In this document: positions 15,786 to 24,792 of the stretch, piece by piece
How positions within the stretch are numbered: position 1 is the first letter of the stretch
Layout: the number at the start of each line of letters is the position of its first letter
NCBI GenBank assembly: GCA_900318685.1
Contig: ONLL01000007.1
Location: forward strand, 1-64,000
Reading direction: 5' to 3'
Length of the DNA: 64,000 bases
Origin: an uncultured Prevotellaceae bacterium
Lineage (GTDB): Bacteria > Bacteroidota > Bacteroidia > Bacteroidales > Bacteroidaceae
The notes under the pieces: model-generated
Told to the model about the DNA's origin: nothing
What the model saw: only the letters and a program-made list of their open reading frames with translations
Databases searched by the model: none
Made by a program: the position numbers and the translations under genes

Positions 15786-18700
15786 ATGAAAAAGTGGAGA
15801 TTATTTCTGGCCATGCTGATGGCCGTCGCTTTCATGCCTAGGGCATGGGCTGACTGGAGTGGCACCTACGAGGACACTTCGTCAGGTATTACCTACAAAC
15901 TCTATCTCGGCAATGCCGGTAGCAATCAGGAAAAGTATGCGTGGGTGAAGTACATCGAAACGACAGCCACCGATTTCACCATCCCCGGCACGGTTACCTA
16001 CAATGGCGTCACCTACAACGTGGTGGGCTTCATCGCCGACAATCTTGAGCGCTTCCACTGCGAATGTCCCAACTTGAAATACTTGCGTATCCCCGACAGC
16101 CATCTGCCTTCGGCCTCTTCATCCTGGGAGAGATACATTGGCTTAGTGGAAGGCTATTTCGATGGTATGCCCTTGTTGAAAGAAATCTGGTTCAACGCCG
16201 ACGCATGGGCATTGGATAGGTCAATCGGTGGCGTTTATCAGTTTGCCAGCACGTTCACTGTGTATCTTTCCAGCGGAGCGTCAGGTTGGCTGGGTGCCGA
16301 CTGTGTCGAGCACGTCTATCAGATTCCTGATTACACCGATGGCGGCATAGGATATCAACTCTCCAACGGTCATGCCACGGTAGTGAAGTTCGACACCGGT
16401 TCACGTGCAAATATAACGATTCCAGCTTCCATCACGCTGAGCGGCAACACCTATCCTGTGGAATACTTTGGCGGTGGCGCAGACTTCTGGTTCTCAAATG
16501 CCGCCACATCATGGATTAAGACGCTCACCTTCGAAGACGACATCCAATTCCAGCGTGCCGACCTCCAAGAGCTGAACAATTTGGAAAAAGTCGTATTCAA
16601 CGGCGATGCCAGTTTCTATGGCAGCACCAGCAGTATCAGAGGCCCGCAACTGAAAGAAGTGGAGTTCCATGGCGAAGTGTCGTATCTGAGCAGCACGCTC
16701 TACGGCCCGACGCTGAGAAAAGTCTATTTCTTCGACCAACTGCCCGATATAGACAACAACTCGTTCTACGACAAATCCCTCATCACCGCCTACGTCAACA
16801 TGACGGCGGCTGAGATTCAAGAATTCAAGCACGGCAGCGGCGCTTATTATTGGGGAGATATCGACATGCGGCCGATCAATGCCTCGCCCGTCGGCGACAT
16901 CATAGCAGGCAGCGTCTCCGACTGGTTAGACCATCTGCTGCCCTCGCAAATACTCGACTGCAACCGCATACGCGTGGTAGGTTATCAGGGCTCCTACGAC
17001 TTGTCCGCCATGAAGGAGCTGTGCAACGGCACGCGGGCTTCCATCAAAGCCCTCGACCTGAGCGAGGCGACTTTCCCCTCCACGCTTCAGTTGAGCTTTG
17101 CCGGCTTCTCCACCCTCGATACCCTCTACCTGCCGAGCGCGGCGATAACGTTGGCCAACAACTGCTTCCAAGGATGCAAATCCACGTTGGTGGTCGTAGC
17201 CAATCGCACCACCCCTTATGCCACGGCCAGCGAGAACAGCTTCGGCTCCGCCGGCAGCGATGTAGCGGCGATGACGCTCATCGTGCCGGGAGGCTCCTAC
17301 AGCACCTACTCCAACACCAAGCCCTGGAGTTATTTCGGCACGAAGGATGCCATCGGCGGCGAAGGCACCGCCTCAGCATGGGCCTCCTTCATCTTCCGAA
17401 GCACGGGCCCCGGCTCCTTTGCTGCCGCCTTGCAGAGCATGGGCGATGGCGAGCAGCGGACCTTGAAGAACCTCACCATCACCGGTAAACTCAATTCGGC
17501 CGACCTCAGGGAGATTCGGCGACTCTGCGGCGCCCCCTTCAGCTGGCAAGGCACGGCCCCCGAACCGACCGGCTACAACGTCCACTACCTCGACCTCTCG
17601 AGGGCCGAATTCGTCAGCGACAACAACCCATTCATGCAGCGCACCTTCGGCGGCAACACCACCAACTATACGATTAACAGCAGTAGTCCCATGTATGGCT
17701 ATGCCTATCTCACTCAGGTCGACACCATCTGGCTGCCCACCTCCGGCCTCATTTCCTATTGGGACTTCAATCAGTCCAACCCGAATATGGTTGTATATAC
17801 ACTCAAGAACGTCAGCCAATTCGGAACGGCCAATCCCGAATGGGCCAATTGCACGCTCTATGTGCCTAAAGGCCGTACAGAGTACTATTCCAACTACGGC
17901 TTCGGCACCGTGATAGATGGCGGCTACGAAGGCATCGGCACCATCCCCGCGCCCAAGCCCGACAGCATCACCTACAACATCTACCGAGGCGATGCAGGCG
18001 CGCGCGTGTACCTTGAATATTACACCATGGTCGGCGACCAAGTGGTGCAGCGCGTAGACACCATCCGGTCAGGGGCTTCAATGAGGAAAATCTTGCGAAC
18101 CGACGTCTACAGGACCTCGAGCGGAACGGTGTCCTACACCACGCCCAGCTTGAAGATGGTCGTTATCAACAGCTCCAATCGCAGCTTCAGTGCCTACTCC
18201 AACACGTGTTACATCGGCGATTCTTACCCTTCAACCGTCGAAGGCACCGACAGCCTACTCTACGAATTTGGCTGTTTCCCCAATGAACAAGTGAGTGGCG
18301 GGCACAACGGCATCTATGAACTGAACATCAGTCTTCAGTTCGGCGATGCCGTCGTCACCGACTCACGCATCCTCAACCTTAAGTGCAACTCCATTGACCC
18401 ACGAGGCACACATGTCTACATCTTCGACAAAGATTCCGACGGCTCTCCTATCAACAACACAAAGGAAGAGGTGGGCATGTTCAGCATGATTCCCGAGGAC
18501 AAGTACGTTGAGATAGATTTCTACTTCTTAAATGGCACTCCCACTTTTGAAGGCAACAGGAAACTCTATGTCAACGGCGAGGATAAAACCCAATCGCTCC
18601 ATCAGATGTTCGATTACACCTATCAGGGAAACACTTACTATAGGTATGATATCCCCAACCTGAAGCTGTATCAGCTCTGGGATATCGACTGCACCGTGAA

Positions 18701-20708
18701 GCGCTCGGGAGAGCCTGACCCCGACAAGGTGACCCACTACGTCACCCTCACCGATCATAGCGGTAAGGCCTCTGCCACCTTCGCCTACGACAACGAAGAG
18801 GGCGAAACCATACGGGCTGATATTAACTCCTTTGGCTATAGCGAAACCTTCGAGATGCCGAAGCTGTTCGACCGCAATGGCTTCGTCGAGATTACAGTCA
18901 AGGTGCCCGAAGGCTACAAGCCGAACATCTACGGCTCGAGGTATGAATATTTGCCGCAACCCGACGAAGAGAAGGAGACCATCGACGGCGTGGTGTACAC
19001 CAACTACCGCTGGTCAACGACTAACTACGATAACCGAATGGTCAACCAGACCTTCCACATCGAGGTTAGCGAGCCCGACCCCACCGTCGATTGGAATGTG
19101 ACGCTGCTCAACGGCGCCACCGCCGAGATGTCGTTCTCGCTCGAGAATGGTAGTGATCTCGAAGGTGGCATCACCGCCACCGAGAGCGGCATCGTGAAAG
19201 CCAATGCCAAAGCCAAACAGATGCGTCTGTTCATCTTCTACGAAGGAGAGGACCTCAATAATGTGCAACCGGTGGTGAAGGCCGACGGAAAGGACTTCAG
19301 CAATATGTTCATGAGGGATGGCGACGACCAAGGTTTCTGCCTCAAAAACGAGGATATCCCTGTTGACCCGTTGAGCACCACCAACTGGATTATCGGCGTG
19401 AAGAACCCCAATAGCCAGAATGTCGTATGGTCACTCCAGGCCAAAGGCGAGGTGCCGGAAGGCTGTAGCGCAACCATTCAAGCCGTGGGCGTTACCACCG
19501 CATGGGTTATCAACGACCAGACGACCGCCTCCAGCCAGGCCTTTACGTCCGATCAGCTGTCCGGAAGCGTGAGCGGCTCCATTCAGGTTGCTCCCGGCTA
19601 CGAATACAAGATTACCTTCAACGGGCAGACCCTGCCTTCGAGCCTCCGCGACGGCAGCTCGTTCACCATCGCGGACATGGCCGCCCTCACCCCATACCTC
19701 ACCGATGGTACCTGGGTGATCGAGTTCTTCGAGAAACCCGTAGAAATCATCGCGTTTGCCGATCCCAACGTCGAAGCCATCTGTGTGGAGAACTGGGATA
19801 CCGACCACGACGGCAAGCTGTCGAAGACTGAGGCTGCAGTTGTGACGACGCTGATAGATAGCGGAACCAACAAATCTGTGTTCAATAGTAAGACTGGTAT
19901 TACTTCATTTGATGAGTTGCAATACTTTACCGGGCTGACGAGTATTGAAGAAAAAGCATTTGAAGGATGTGTGACTTTGGCATCCATTAAGTTGCCCGAA
20001 AACATTACACAACTGAACCCTCGTAGTTTTTGGTCTTGTAATTCGTTGAAACATATACAGTTGCCCAATGGCTTGGAGACGTTGAGTGATAAGGCGCTTG
20101 CAAAATCAGGACTTACTTCTATCTTCATTCCAAAGAGCGTTAAGTCTATCGGTTATGGAGTATTCGAAGACTGTAAACAGCTGCAGTCGATAGTTGTTGA
20201 GGAAGGTAATGAAAAATACAGTTCTCCAAACGGTTGTAATGCAATCGTATGCAATTATGATTTTCTAGGTGTTCCCATTCCATCATTGCTGGCTGGTTGC
20301 AAGAACACAACTATTCCAGAGGATGTTTGTTGGATTTTGAAAAGCGCTTTCAGTGGCCAAGGCGAACTGACAAAGATTGTCATTCCCAGCAAGGTCTATA
20401 ATATTGGACAATATGCATTCTACGGATGTGGCAAATTGACATCTATAGTGATGGAGCGAACAGAGCCCTTCGATTATCCCCCTTCGCTCTTGATTGGCGT
20501 AGGTACAGATGCTTTTAAGAACATCTCTAGCGAATGTGTCCTCACCGTTCCTCACGGCACTCGTCAGGCTTATCTTGATGCCGGCTGGTCGGAGAGCATC
20601 TTCAAAGGCGGCATCGAGGAGGCTCCTCTGAATACTGATGTGAATGGTGACGGCCAGGTGAGCATCTCCGACGCTGTCATCATCGTGGATGAGATACTGA
20701 ATAAGTAG
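15786..20708 (+). CDS. Very large LRR surface protein with dockerin-like tail, mosaic gene
   Basis: This 1640-residue protein has a signal peptide (MKKWRLFLAMLMAVAF..WAD). Residues ~20-1330 are GC-rich coding with divergent LRR-like and beta-sandwich segments (IPGTVTYNGVTYNVVGF, VVFNGDASFYG). Around D1338 an EF-hand-like WDTDHDGKLS begins a module closely resembling those in the first LRR protein, with LRR_5 repeats to ~1600. The tail is one dockerin-like loop (DVNGDGQVSISDAV). From about 19.85 kb composition becomes visibly AT-richer, so the 3' part was probably acquired by recombination. Surface location is inferred. Confidence 0.88.
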   Translation: MKKWRLFLAMLMAVAFMPRAWADWSGTYEDTSSGITYKLYLGNAGSNQEKYAWVKYIETTATDFTIPGTVTYNGVTYNVVGFIADNLERFHCECPNLKYLRIPDSHLPSASSSWERYIGLVEGYFDGMPLLKEIWFNADAWALDRSIGGVYQFASTFTVYLSSGASGWLGADCVEHVYQIPDYTDGGIGYQLSNGHATVVKFDTGSRANITIPASITLSGNTYPVEYFGGGADFWFSNAATSWIKTLTFEDDIQFQRADLQELNNLEKVVFNGDASFYGSTSSIRGPQLKEVEFHGEVSYLSSTLYGPTLRKVYFFDQLPDIDNNSFYDKSLITAYVNMTAAEIQEFKHGSGAYYWGDIDMRPINASPVGDIIAGSVSDWLDHLLPSQILDCNRIRVVGYQGSYDLSAMKELCNGTRASIKALDLSEATFPSTLQLSFAGFSTLDTLYLPSAAITLANNCFQGCKSTLVVVANRTTPYATASENSFGSAGSDVAAMTLIVPGGSYSTYSNTKPWSYFGTKDAIGGEGTASAWASFIFRSTGPGSFAAALQSMGDGEQRTLKNLTITGKLNSADLREIRRLCGAPFSWQGTAPEPTGYNVHYLDLSRAEFVSDNNPFMQRTFGGNTTNYTINSSSPMYGYAYLTQVDTIWLPTSGLISYWDFNQSNPNMVVYTLKNVSQFGTANPEWANCTLYVPKGRTEYYSNYGFGTVIDGGYEGIGTIPAPKPDSITYNIYRGDAGARVYLEYYTMVGDQVVQRVDTIRSGASMRKILRTDVYRTSSGTVSYTTPSLKMVVINSSNRSFSAYSNTCYIGDSYPSTVEGTDSLLYEFGCFPNEQVSGGHNGIYELNISLQFGDAVVTDSRILNLKCNSIDPRGTHVYIFDKDSDGSPINNTKEEVGMFSMIPEDKYVEIDFYFLNGTPTFEGNRKLYVNGEDKTQSLHQMFDYTYQGNTYYRYDIPNLKLYQLWDIDCTVKRSGEPDPDKVTHYVTLTDHSGKASATFAYDNEEGETIRADINSFGYSETFEMPKLFDRNGFVEITVKVPEGYKPNIYGSRYEYLPQPDEEKETIDGVVYTNYRWSTTNYDNRMVNQTFHIEVSEPDPTVDWNVTLLNGATAEMSFSLENGSDLEGGITATESGIVKANAKAKQMRLFIFYEGEDLNNVQPVVKADGKDFSNMFMRDGDDQGFCLKNEDIPVDPLSTTNWIIGVKNPNSQNVVWSLQAKGEVPEGCSATIQAVGVTTAWVINDQTTASSQAFTSDQLSGSVSGSIQVAPGYEYKITFNGQTLPSSLRDGSSFTIADMAALTPYLTDGTWVIEFFEKPVEIIAFADPNVEAICVENWDTDHDGKLSKTEAAVVTTLIDSGTNKSVFNSKTGITSFDELQYFTGLTSIEEKAFEGCVTLASIKLPENITQLNPRSFWSCNSLKHIQLPNGLETLSDKALAKSGLTSIFIPKSVKSIGYGVFEDCKQLQSIVVEEGNEKYSSPNGCNAIVCNYDFLGVPIPSLLAGCKNTTIPEDVCWILKSAFSGQGELTKIVIPSKVYNIGQYAFYGCGKLTSIVMERTEPFDYPPSLLIGVGTDAFKNISSECVLTVPHGTRQAYLDAGWSESIFKGGIEEAPLNTDVNGDGQVSISDAVIIVDEILNK

Positions 20709-20722
20709 ATTGGCGAATGGTG

Positions 20723-20764
20723 AAGGTGAGTGGTGAAGGGAGCTATCCATCCACCACTCACCTT
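20723..20764 (+). terminator. Terminator after the LRR array
   Basis: A perfect 13-bp stem (AAGGTGAGTGGTG, 20723-20735, with 20752-20764) and 16-nt loop begins 14 bp after the stop codon; TT follows within a short T run. Confidence 0.6.
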
Positions 20765-20849
20765 TTGTATGCCTAAACCGTGTCGAAATGCAGTCGCAAA
20801 GTGGCAAAAATGCTCAGAATTACATGTAATTTATGTTAAAATGTTATTT

Positions 20850-20935
20850 CTAATATCACAATATCACCCATAATATCACACTCTAACTATTTGTATAGTA
20901 GTATAATAGGGTGTTGGTGATATTTGTGATATTAG
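20850..20935. repeat. Inverted repeat of TAATATCACA words
   Basis: Arms 20850-20868 and 20916-20935 are inverted copies differing by one inserted base. TAATATCACA is also repeated directly at 20871-20880. Inner bases ACACTCTA and TAGGGTGT extend the possible hairpin. Confidence 0.6.
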
Positions 20936-21052
20936 CTTTTGAAAAATCAATAGATGTGTATTGCCAACCAAACATGCCACTATTGACCTACTCTGACAGC
21001 CTCCTTATATATGAAAAGAAGCGTCTCGGTACTTGTAAGTCGGCTTTCCGCA

Positions 21053-21143
21053 AAAGTAAAACAACTTGTTTTACCTTTCAAAGTGGCATGTTTCCTATAC
21101 CTAAGTATGCCACTTGTGAAGGTAAAACAAGTTGTTTTACTTT
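21053..21143. repeat. 37-bp inverted repeat built from a self-palindrome
   Basis: Arms 21053-21089 and 21107-21143 pair with about three mismatches around a 17-nt loop. Each arm contains GTAAAACAA(C/G)TTGTTTTAC, itself almost a full palindrome, so the DNA can fold either as one long hairpin or as two small ones. Confidence 0.75.
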
Positions 21144-21201
21144 ATCAAGTCACGTGCGGAGGAGAGGGGTAGGGGGCAGAAGAGAGTTCCACCAACGCTC
21201 A

Positions 21202-22371
21202 TCAGGGCAACGAGGAGGGAATGGGAGGAACGTCGACCCACTTGATGACGGGCGTGCCCTTATCGTCGAACTGGATGGGGAGCCAGAGATGGAGACTCTG
21301 GGCCAGTCGGCGGGGATTCCAGATGTCGGCCATGAACATCCACTGGTCGCCCAGAGGGAGGATATAAGTGCCCTGTGCGCCGAAGGTCTTGTTGGCAGGC
21401 ATGTCCTGATAGCCCGTGGCAGTGCCTACGAAGGGCGAGGGCAGCTGCTGCCAGGGTCCCCAGATGCTGCGCGAGTGGAACATGCGGGCTTCGTTGGGTG
21501 CCCAGCCCGTGCATCCGGAGCAGATGAGCCAGTAGTCCTTGCCTCGCTTGAAGATGCAGGGTGCCTCATTCTGTCCGCCGGGAGCAATTATGTTGTAGCG
21601 TCCAGTGAAGTCGAGGTAGTCGTCGGTGAGCTCGCTGACGAGCAGGGTGAGGTTCTCCTGCGAGGAGGTGATGTGATAGGCGTGCCCGTCGTCGTCGACA
21701 TAGACGGTCATATCGCGGCTCATCTGCCCTTTCTCAAAGTCCTGCCAGAGATACATGCCTTTCTCCACCTCTCGCCGCCACTCAGGCGTCCACCACTCTT
21801 TCCAGGCCGAGGGGTTGGTCTGACGGGCAGCCTCGATGGCTTTGCGGTTCATGTCGAAGGGCCACTTGCCAGCATGCAGACGGGTGCTGCGGATGAAGCG
21901 GAAGGGACCTGTGGGACTGTCGCTCACGGCGAAGGCGACGCGTGCCGCGGCATAGCCCTGCCCCTTCAGTTCGAGGTGGAAGAGCATGACGAATTTCTTG
22001 GTCTTCTTGTTGTAGATCACCTTTGGCCGCTCCATGATGCACCCGCTTTCGATGTCGCTGCCTGGCTCGTGACTGACACTGAGCACCACGCCCTCGTTCT
22101 TCCAGTGGATGAGGTCTGAGGATGAATAGGCTGCCACGCCCGCATCCATCGAGAATCCTCGCACGGGACGGTGCTCGCCGTACCAGTACCAGGTGCCTTC
22201 GTGGCGGATGATGTTGCCGCCGTGGGCGTTGATGTGCTGTCCGTCGGTGTCGGGCCACAGTTGTCCGTTGACGGGCGACGTGGGTTGTGCCTGTGCCGTG
22301 AGGGCTGCCAGGCTGAGGACCATGACGATGAGGCCTCGTGTCGTTCGGTTAGTTTTGTGATGTTGTAGCAT
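21202..22371 (-). CDS. Glycoside hydrolase family 43, exo-beta-1,3-galactanase-like
   Basis: The 389-residue protein has a signal peptide (ending LTAQAQ). The INAHGGNII..GTWYWYGEH opening is typical of the GH43 branch containing galactan 1,3-beta-galactosidases. AYSSSDLIHWKNEG, ERPKVIYN and NEAPCIFKRGKDYWLICSG continue the five-bladed propeller. It probably acts on galactan side chains in the periplasm, though subfamily and substrate are inferred. It lies 15 bp downstream of the UvrA-like gene and may share its transcript, an odd pairing with no evident functional link. Confidence 0.85.
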   Translation of the reverse strand: MLQHHKTNRTTRGLIVMVLSLAALTAQAQPTSPVNGQLWPDTDGQHINAHGGNIIRHEGTWYWYGEHRPVRGFSMDAGVAAYSSSDLIHWKNEGVVLSVSHEPGSDIESGCIMERPKVIYNKKTKKFVMLFHLELKGQGYAAARVAFAVSDSPTGPFRFIRSTRLHAGKWPFDMNRKAIEAARQTNPSAWKEWWTPEWRREVEKGMYLWQDFEKGQMSRDMTVYVDDDGHAYHITSSQENLTLLVSELTDDYLDFTGRYNIIAPGGQNEAPCIFKRGKDYWLICSGCTGWAPNEARMFHSRSIWGPWQQLPSPFVGTATGYQDMPANKTFGAQGTYILPLGDQWMFMADIWNPRRLAQSLHLWLPIQFDDKGTPVIKWVDVPPIPSSLP

Positions 22372-22386
22372 AGTGGTAAGTTGGTA

Positions 22387-24666
22387 TTAAGTTAAATAAT
22401 GTGCTGTGACTGACGAGGGGCAGCTGAGCATGCCGTGAGGGTTGCCGGCATAGAGGATGGTGCCGCCCTCGTCGCCGGCTCTGGGTCCTAGTTCGATGAC
22501 ATAGTCGGCAGCCTTGATGACATCGGTGTTGTGCTCGACGACATAGACGGTGTTGCCCTCGTCGACCATCTTCTCAAAGAGAAGGATGAGGTGGCGCACA
22601 TCCTTGAGGTGCAGACCGTCGGTGGGCTCGTCGATGATGAACACCTTGCCCTTCTCACCCAGCGAGGAGGCCATCTTCAGCCGCTGCAGCTCACCGCCGG
22701 AGAGGGTGGAGAGTGCCTGGTTGAGATGCAGATAGCCTAGTCCGACGTCCATCATGGGGCGCAGCTTCTGCTGGATGACGGTGCCCTGGAAGAACGTGCT
22801 GGCCAGGCGAACTGAGAGGTCGAAGACCTGGGCGATGTTAAGATCAACGTCCTTGCCCTCATCGAGTTTCTCGCCGCTGACGGTATAGGCGAGGGCCTCG
22901 TCGGAGTAGCGCAGGCCGCCACAGGCCTCGCAGGTGGTCTCGATGCTGTCCATGAACGCCATCTCTGAGACGATGACGCCCTTGCCTCCACAGACAGGGC
23001 AGGCACCTTTGCCGTTGAAGGCGAAGTAGGCCTCCTTCATGTGATGCTTGCGTGCGAAGACCTTCCTGATATCAGCAGCCACATCCATATAGGTGGCAGG
23101 CGTGGAGCGCAGGCTCACACCGATATTCTTCTGGGATATATGCACGATCTGATCGGGATGAGGAAAGCTGCGACGGAAGCACTCCATGAGCGAGCTCTTG
23201 CCTGAGCCAGCCACACCTGCCACCACGCCGAAGATGCCCAGGGGGAAGGCTACGCTGACATCGCGGAGGTTGTGGAGCGAGGCATGCGTGAGCTCGAAGG
23301 TGCTCTGGGGCTGTCGAGGAGCCGCCTTGAAGGCGCCCGTCTCATTGAGGGCATCGCCCGTGCTGGTGCCGCTGCGGAGCAGTTCGTCGTAGGTGCCCTG
23401 AAAGACGATGTTCCCGCCGTCGATGCCTGGTCCGGGTCCCATGTCGACGATATAGTCAGCCATGCGTATCATTTCCTTGTGATGCTCGACCAGGAGGACG
23501 GTGTTGCCGTGGTCACGCAGCCGGCGGACGGAGTGCTTCATCAGCTCGATGTCGTGATGATGGAGGCCGGTGCTAGGCTCATCGAGGATGTAGAGCACGT
23601 CGGACAGCGAGGAATTGATGTACTTGGCAATCTTGCAGCGCTGCGCCTCGCCGCCTGAGAGGGTGCCCACGCCCCGGTCGAGGCTGAGGTATCCCAGACC
23701 TATCTCCTCGAGGGCCGTGAGGCGGTCGCCGATGGCACGCTTGAGATCGACGGCCAGCGGGTCGGTGAGTGAGCGTATCCACTCGTTGAGCTTCGTGATG
23801 GAGAGGGCGCAAACCTCGGCGATGTTCATGCCCTCGATGCGGCAGGAGAGCACACGCGGGTTGAGGCGGGTGCCGTGGCAGTCGGGACAGGTGCCCATGG
23901 TGAGCATGGGATTGAGCACGTTGCTGTGGAGCAGCCCTTCCTCGGAATTAATGATGCTGCGGTACATGCGGGGTATCAGTCCCTCGTACTTGGCCGTCTT
24001 AGGCCAGTTGGCAGGAGGGTTCTTGAGCTTGATCTGCGGGCTGTTGAGGAAAAGGTCGAGCTCCTCGGGCGAGTAGTCGCGAATCTTCTTGTCGAGGTCG
24101 AACAACCCGCTGTGTGCATAGCGTATCCAGCGCCATCCTCCCTTGCCGAAGGCGATGTAGTGGATGGTGTCTTCGTCGTTGAGGCTCTTGTCGAAGTCAA
24201 CCAGCTTGTGAATGTCGAGCTCACGTATCTCGCCCAGGCCTGAGCAGCGTGGACAGCTGCCTTCAGGATGATTGAAGCTGAACGACTCGGCATAGCCTAC
24301 GAAGGGCTTGCCCACTCGTGAGAAGAGCAGGCGGATGAGGGCGTAGATGTCGGTATAGGTGCCTACCGTGGAGCGTGAGTTGGAAGCAGGCTTCTTCTGG
24401 TCGATGACGATGGCGATGGGCAGGCCCTCGATGGCATCGACGTGGGGACGGCCATACTTGGGCAGATACTGCTGGACGAAGGTGGGAAACGTGTCGTTGA
24501 GCTCGCGGCGTGACTTTGCGGCAATCGTGTCGAGCACGAGCGAGCTCTTGCCCGATCCGGAGACGCCCGTGAAGATGGTGATGCGGTGCTTGGGAATCTC
24601 CAGCGACACACTCTTCAGGTTGTTCTCGCGTGCTCCGCGAACGATTATCTTGTCGGTTGTCATCAT
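22387..24666 (-). CDS. UvrA-like ABC ATPase without the UvrB-binding domain
   Basis: At ~759 residues it is about 180 shorter than UvrA. It has the tandem ABC layout: GVSGSGKSS Walker A (~34-42), zinc motif CPRCSGLG (~138-145), LSGGEAQR signature, second Walker A GVAGSGKSS, second zinc motif (CPVCGGKG, CEACGG) and LSGGELQR. The segment LLFSRVGKPFVGYAESFSFNHPEGSCPRC runs straight into the zinc motif, so the UvrB-binding insertion is absent. It therefore resembles UvrA2/drug-tolerance paralogues rather than repair UvrA. The start MMTTDK is chosen over a 28-codon upstream extension lying in promoter sequence. Confidence 0.85.
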   Translation of the reverse strand: MMTTDKIIVRGARENNLKSVSLEIPKHRITIFTGVSGSGKSSLVLDTIAAKSRRELNDTFPTFVQQYLPKYGRPHVDAIEGLPIAIVIDQKKPASNSRSTVGTYTDIYALIRLLFSRVGKPFVGYAESFSFNHPEGSCPRCSGLGEIRELDIHKLVDFDKSLNDEDTIHYIAFGKGGWRWIRYAHSGLFDLDKKIRDYSPEELDLFLNSPQIKLKNPPANWPKTAKYEGLIPRMYRSIINSEEGLLHSNVLNPMLTMGTCPDCHGTRLNPRVLSCRIEGMNIAEVCALSITKLNEWIRSLTDPLAVDLKRAIGDRLTALEEIGLGYLSLDRGVGTLSGGEAQRCKIAKYINSSLSDVLYILDEPSTGLHHHDIELMKHSVRRLRDHGNTVLLVEHHKEMIRMADYIVDMGPGPGIDGGNIVFQGTYDELLRSGTSTGDALNETGAFKAAPRQPQSTFELTHASLHNLRDVSVAFPLGIFGVVAGVAGSGKSSLMECFRRSFPHPDQIVHISQKNIGVSLRSTPATYMDVAADIRKVFARKHHMKEAYFAFNGKGACPVCGGKGVIVSEMAFMDSIETTCEACGGLRYSDEALAYTVSGEKLDEGKDVDLNIAQVFDLSVRLASTFFQGTVIQQKLRPMMDVGLGYLHLNQALSTLSGGELQRLKMASSLGEKGKVFIIDEPTDGLHLKDVRHLILLFEKMVDEGNTVYVVEHNTDVIKAADYVIELGPRAGDEGGTILYAGNPHGMLSCPSSVTAHYLT

Positions 24667-24707
24667 CTTGGAATGAAGAATTATCTCAGTCTTTCGCTTT
24701 TCGACTG

Positions 24708-24715
24708 CAAACTTA
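24708..24715 (-). promoter_or_regulatory. Probable -7 box of the uvrA-like gene
   Basis: TAAGTTTG on the minus strand lies ~42 bp before the start codon; no clear TTTG partner is seen upstream. Confidence 0.4.
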
Positions 24716-24733
24716 CACAAAAAAATCGAAATA

Positions 24734-24765
24734 TTTGGTCTTTTTCCCAAAATTTATTACCTTTG
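24734..24765 (+). promoter_or_regulatory. Promoter of the parC-like gene
   Basis: TTTG (24734-24737), a 20-bp spacer and TACCTTTG (24758-24765) fully match the Bacteroidetes consensus, 27 bp before the ATG. Confidence 0.7.
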
Positions 24766-24792
24766 CAGTCAAACTGAAAAACCTTCTAGTGA

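Larger units (their letters stand above)
20709..21201. other. Convergent intergenic region filled with inverted repeats
   Basis: No gene is seen. After the terminator the region is AT-rich and holds two separate long hairpin-forming structures, at 20850-20935 and 21053-21143, between two convergent genes. Confidence 0.6.

Noticed and set aside
20911-22119. Rightward 402-codon open frame opposite the GH43 gene
   Set aside because: It begins inside inverted repeats and runs antisense through a well-supported GH43 protein with signal peptide.
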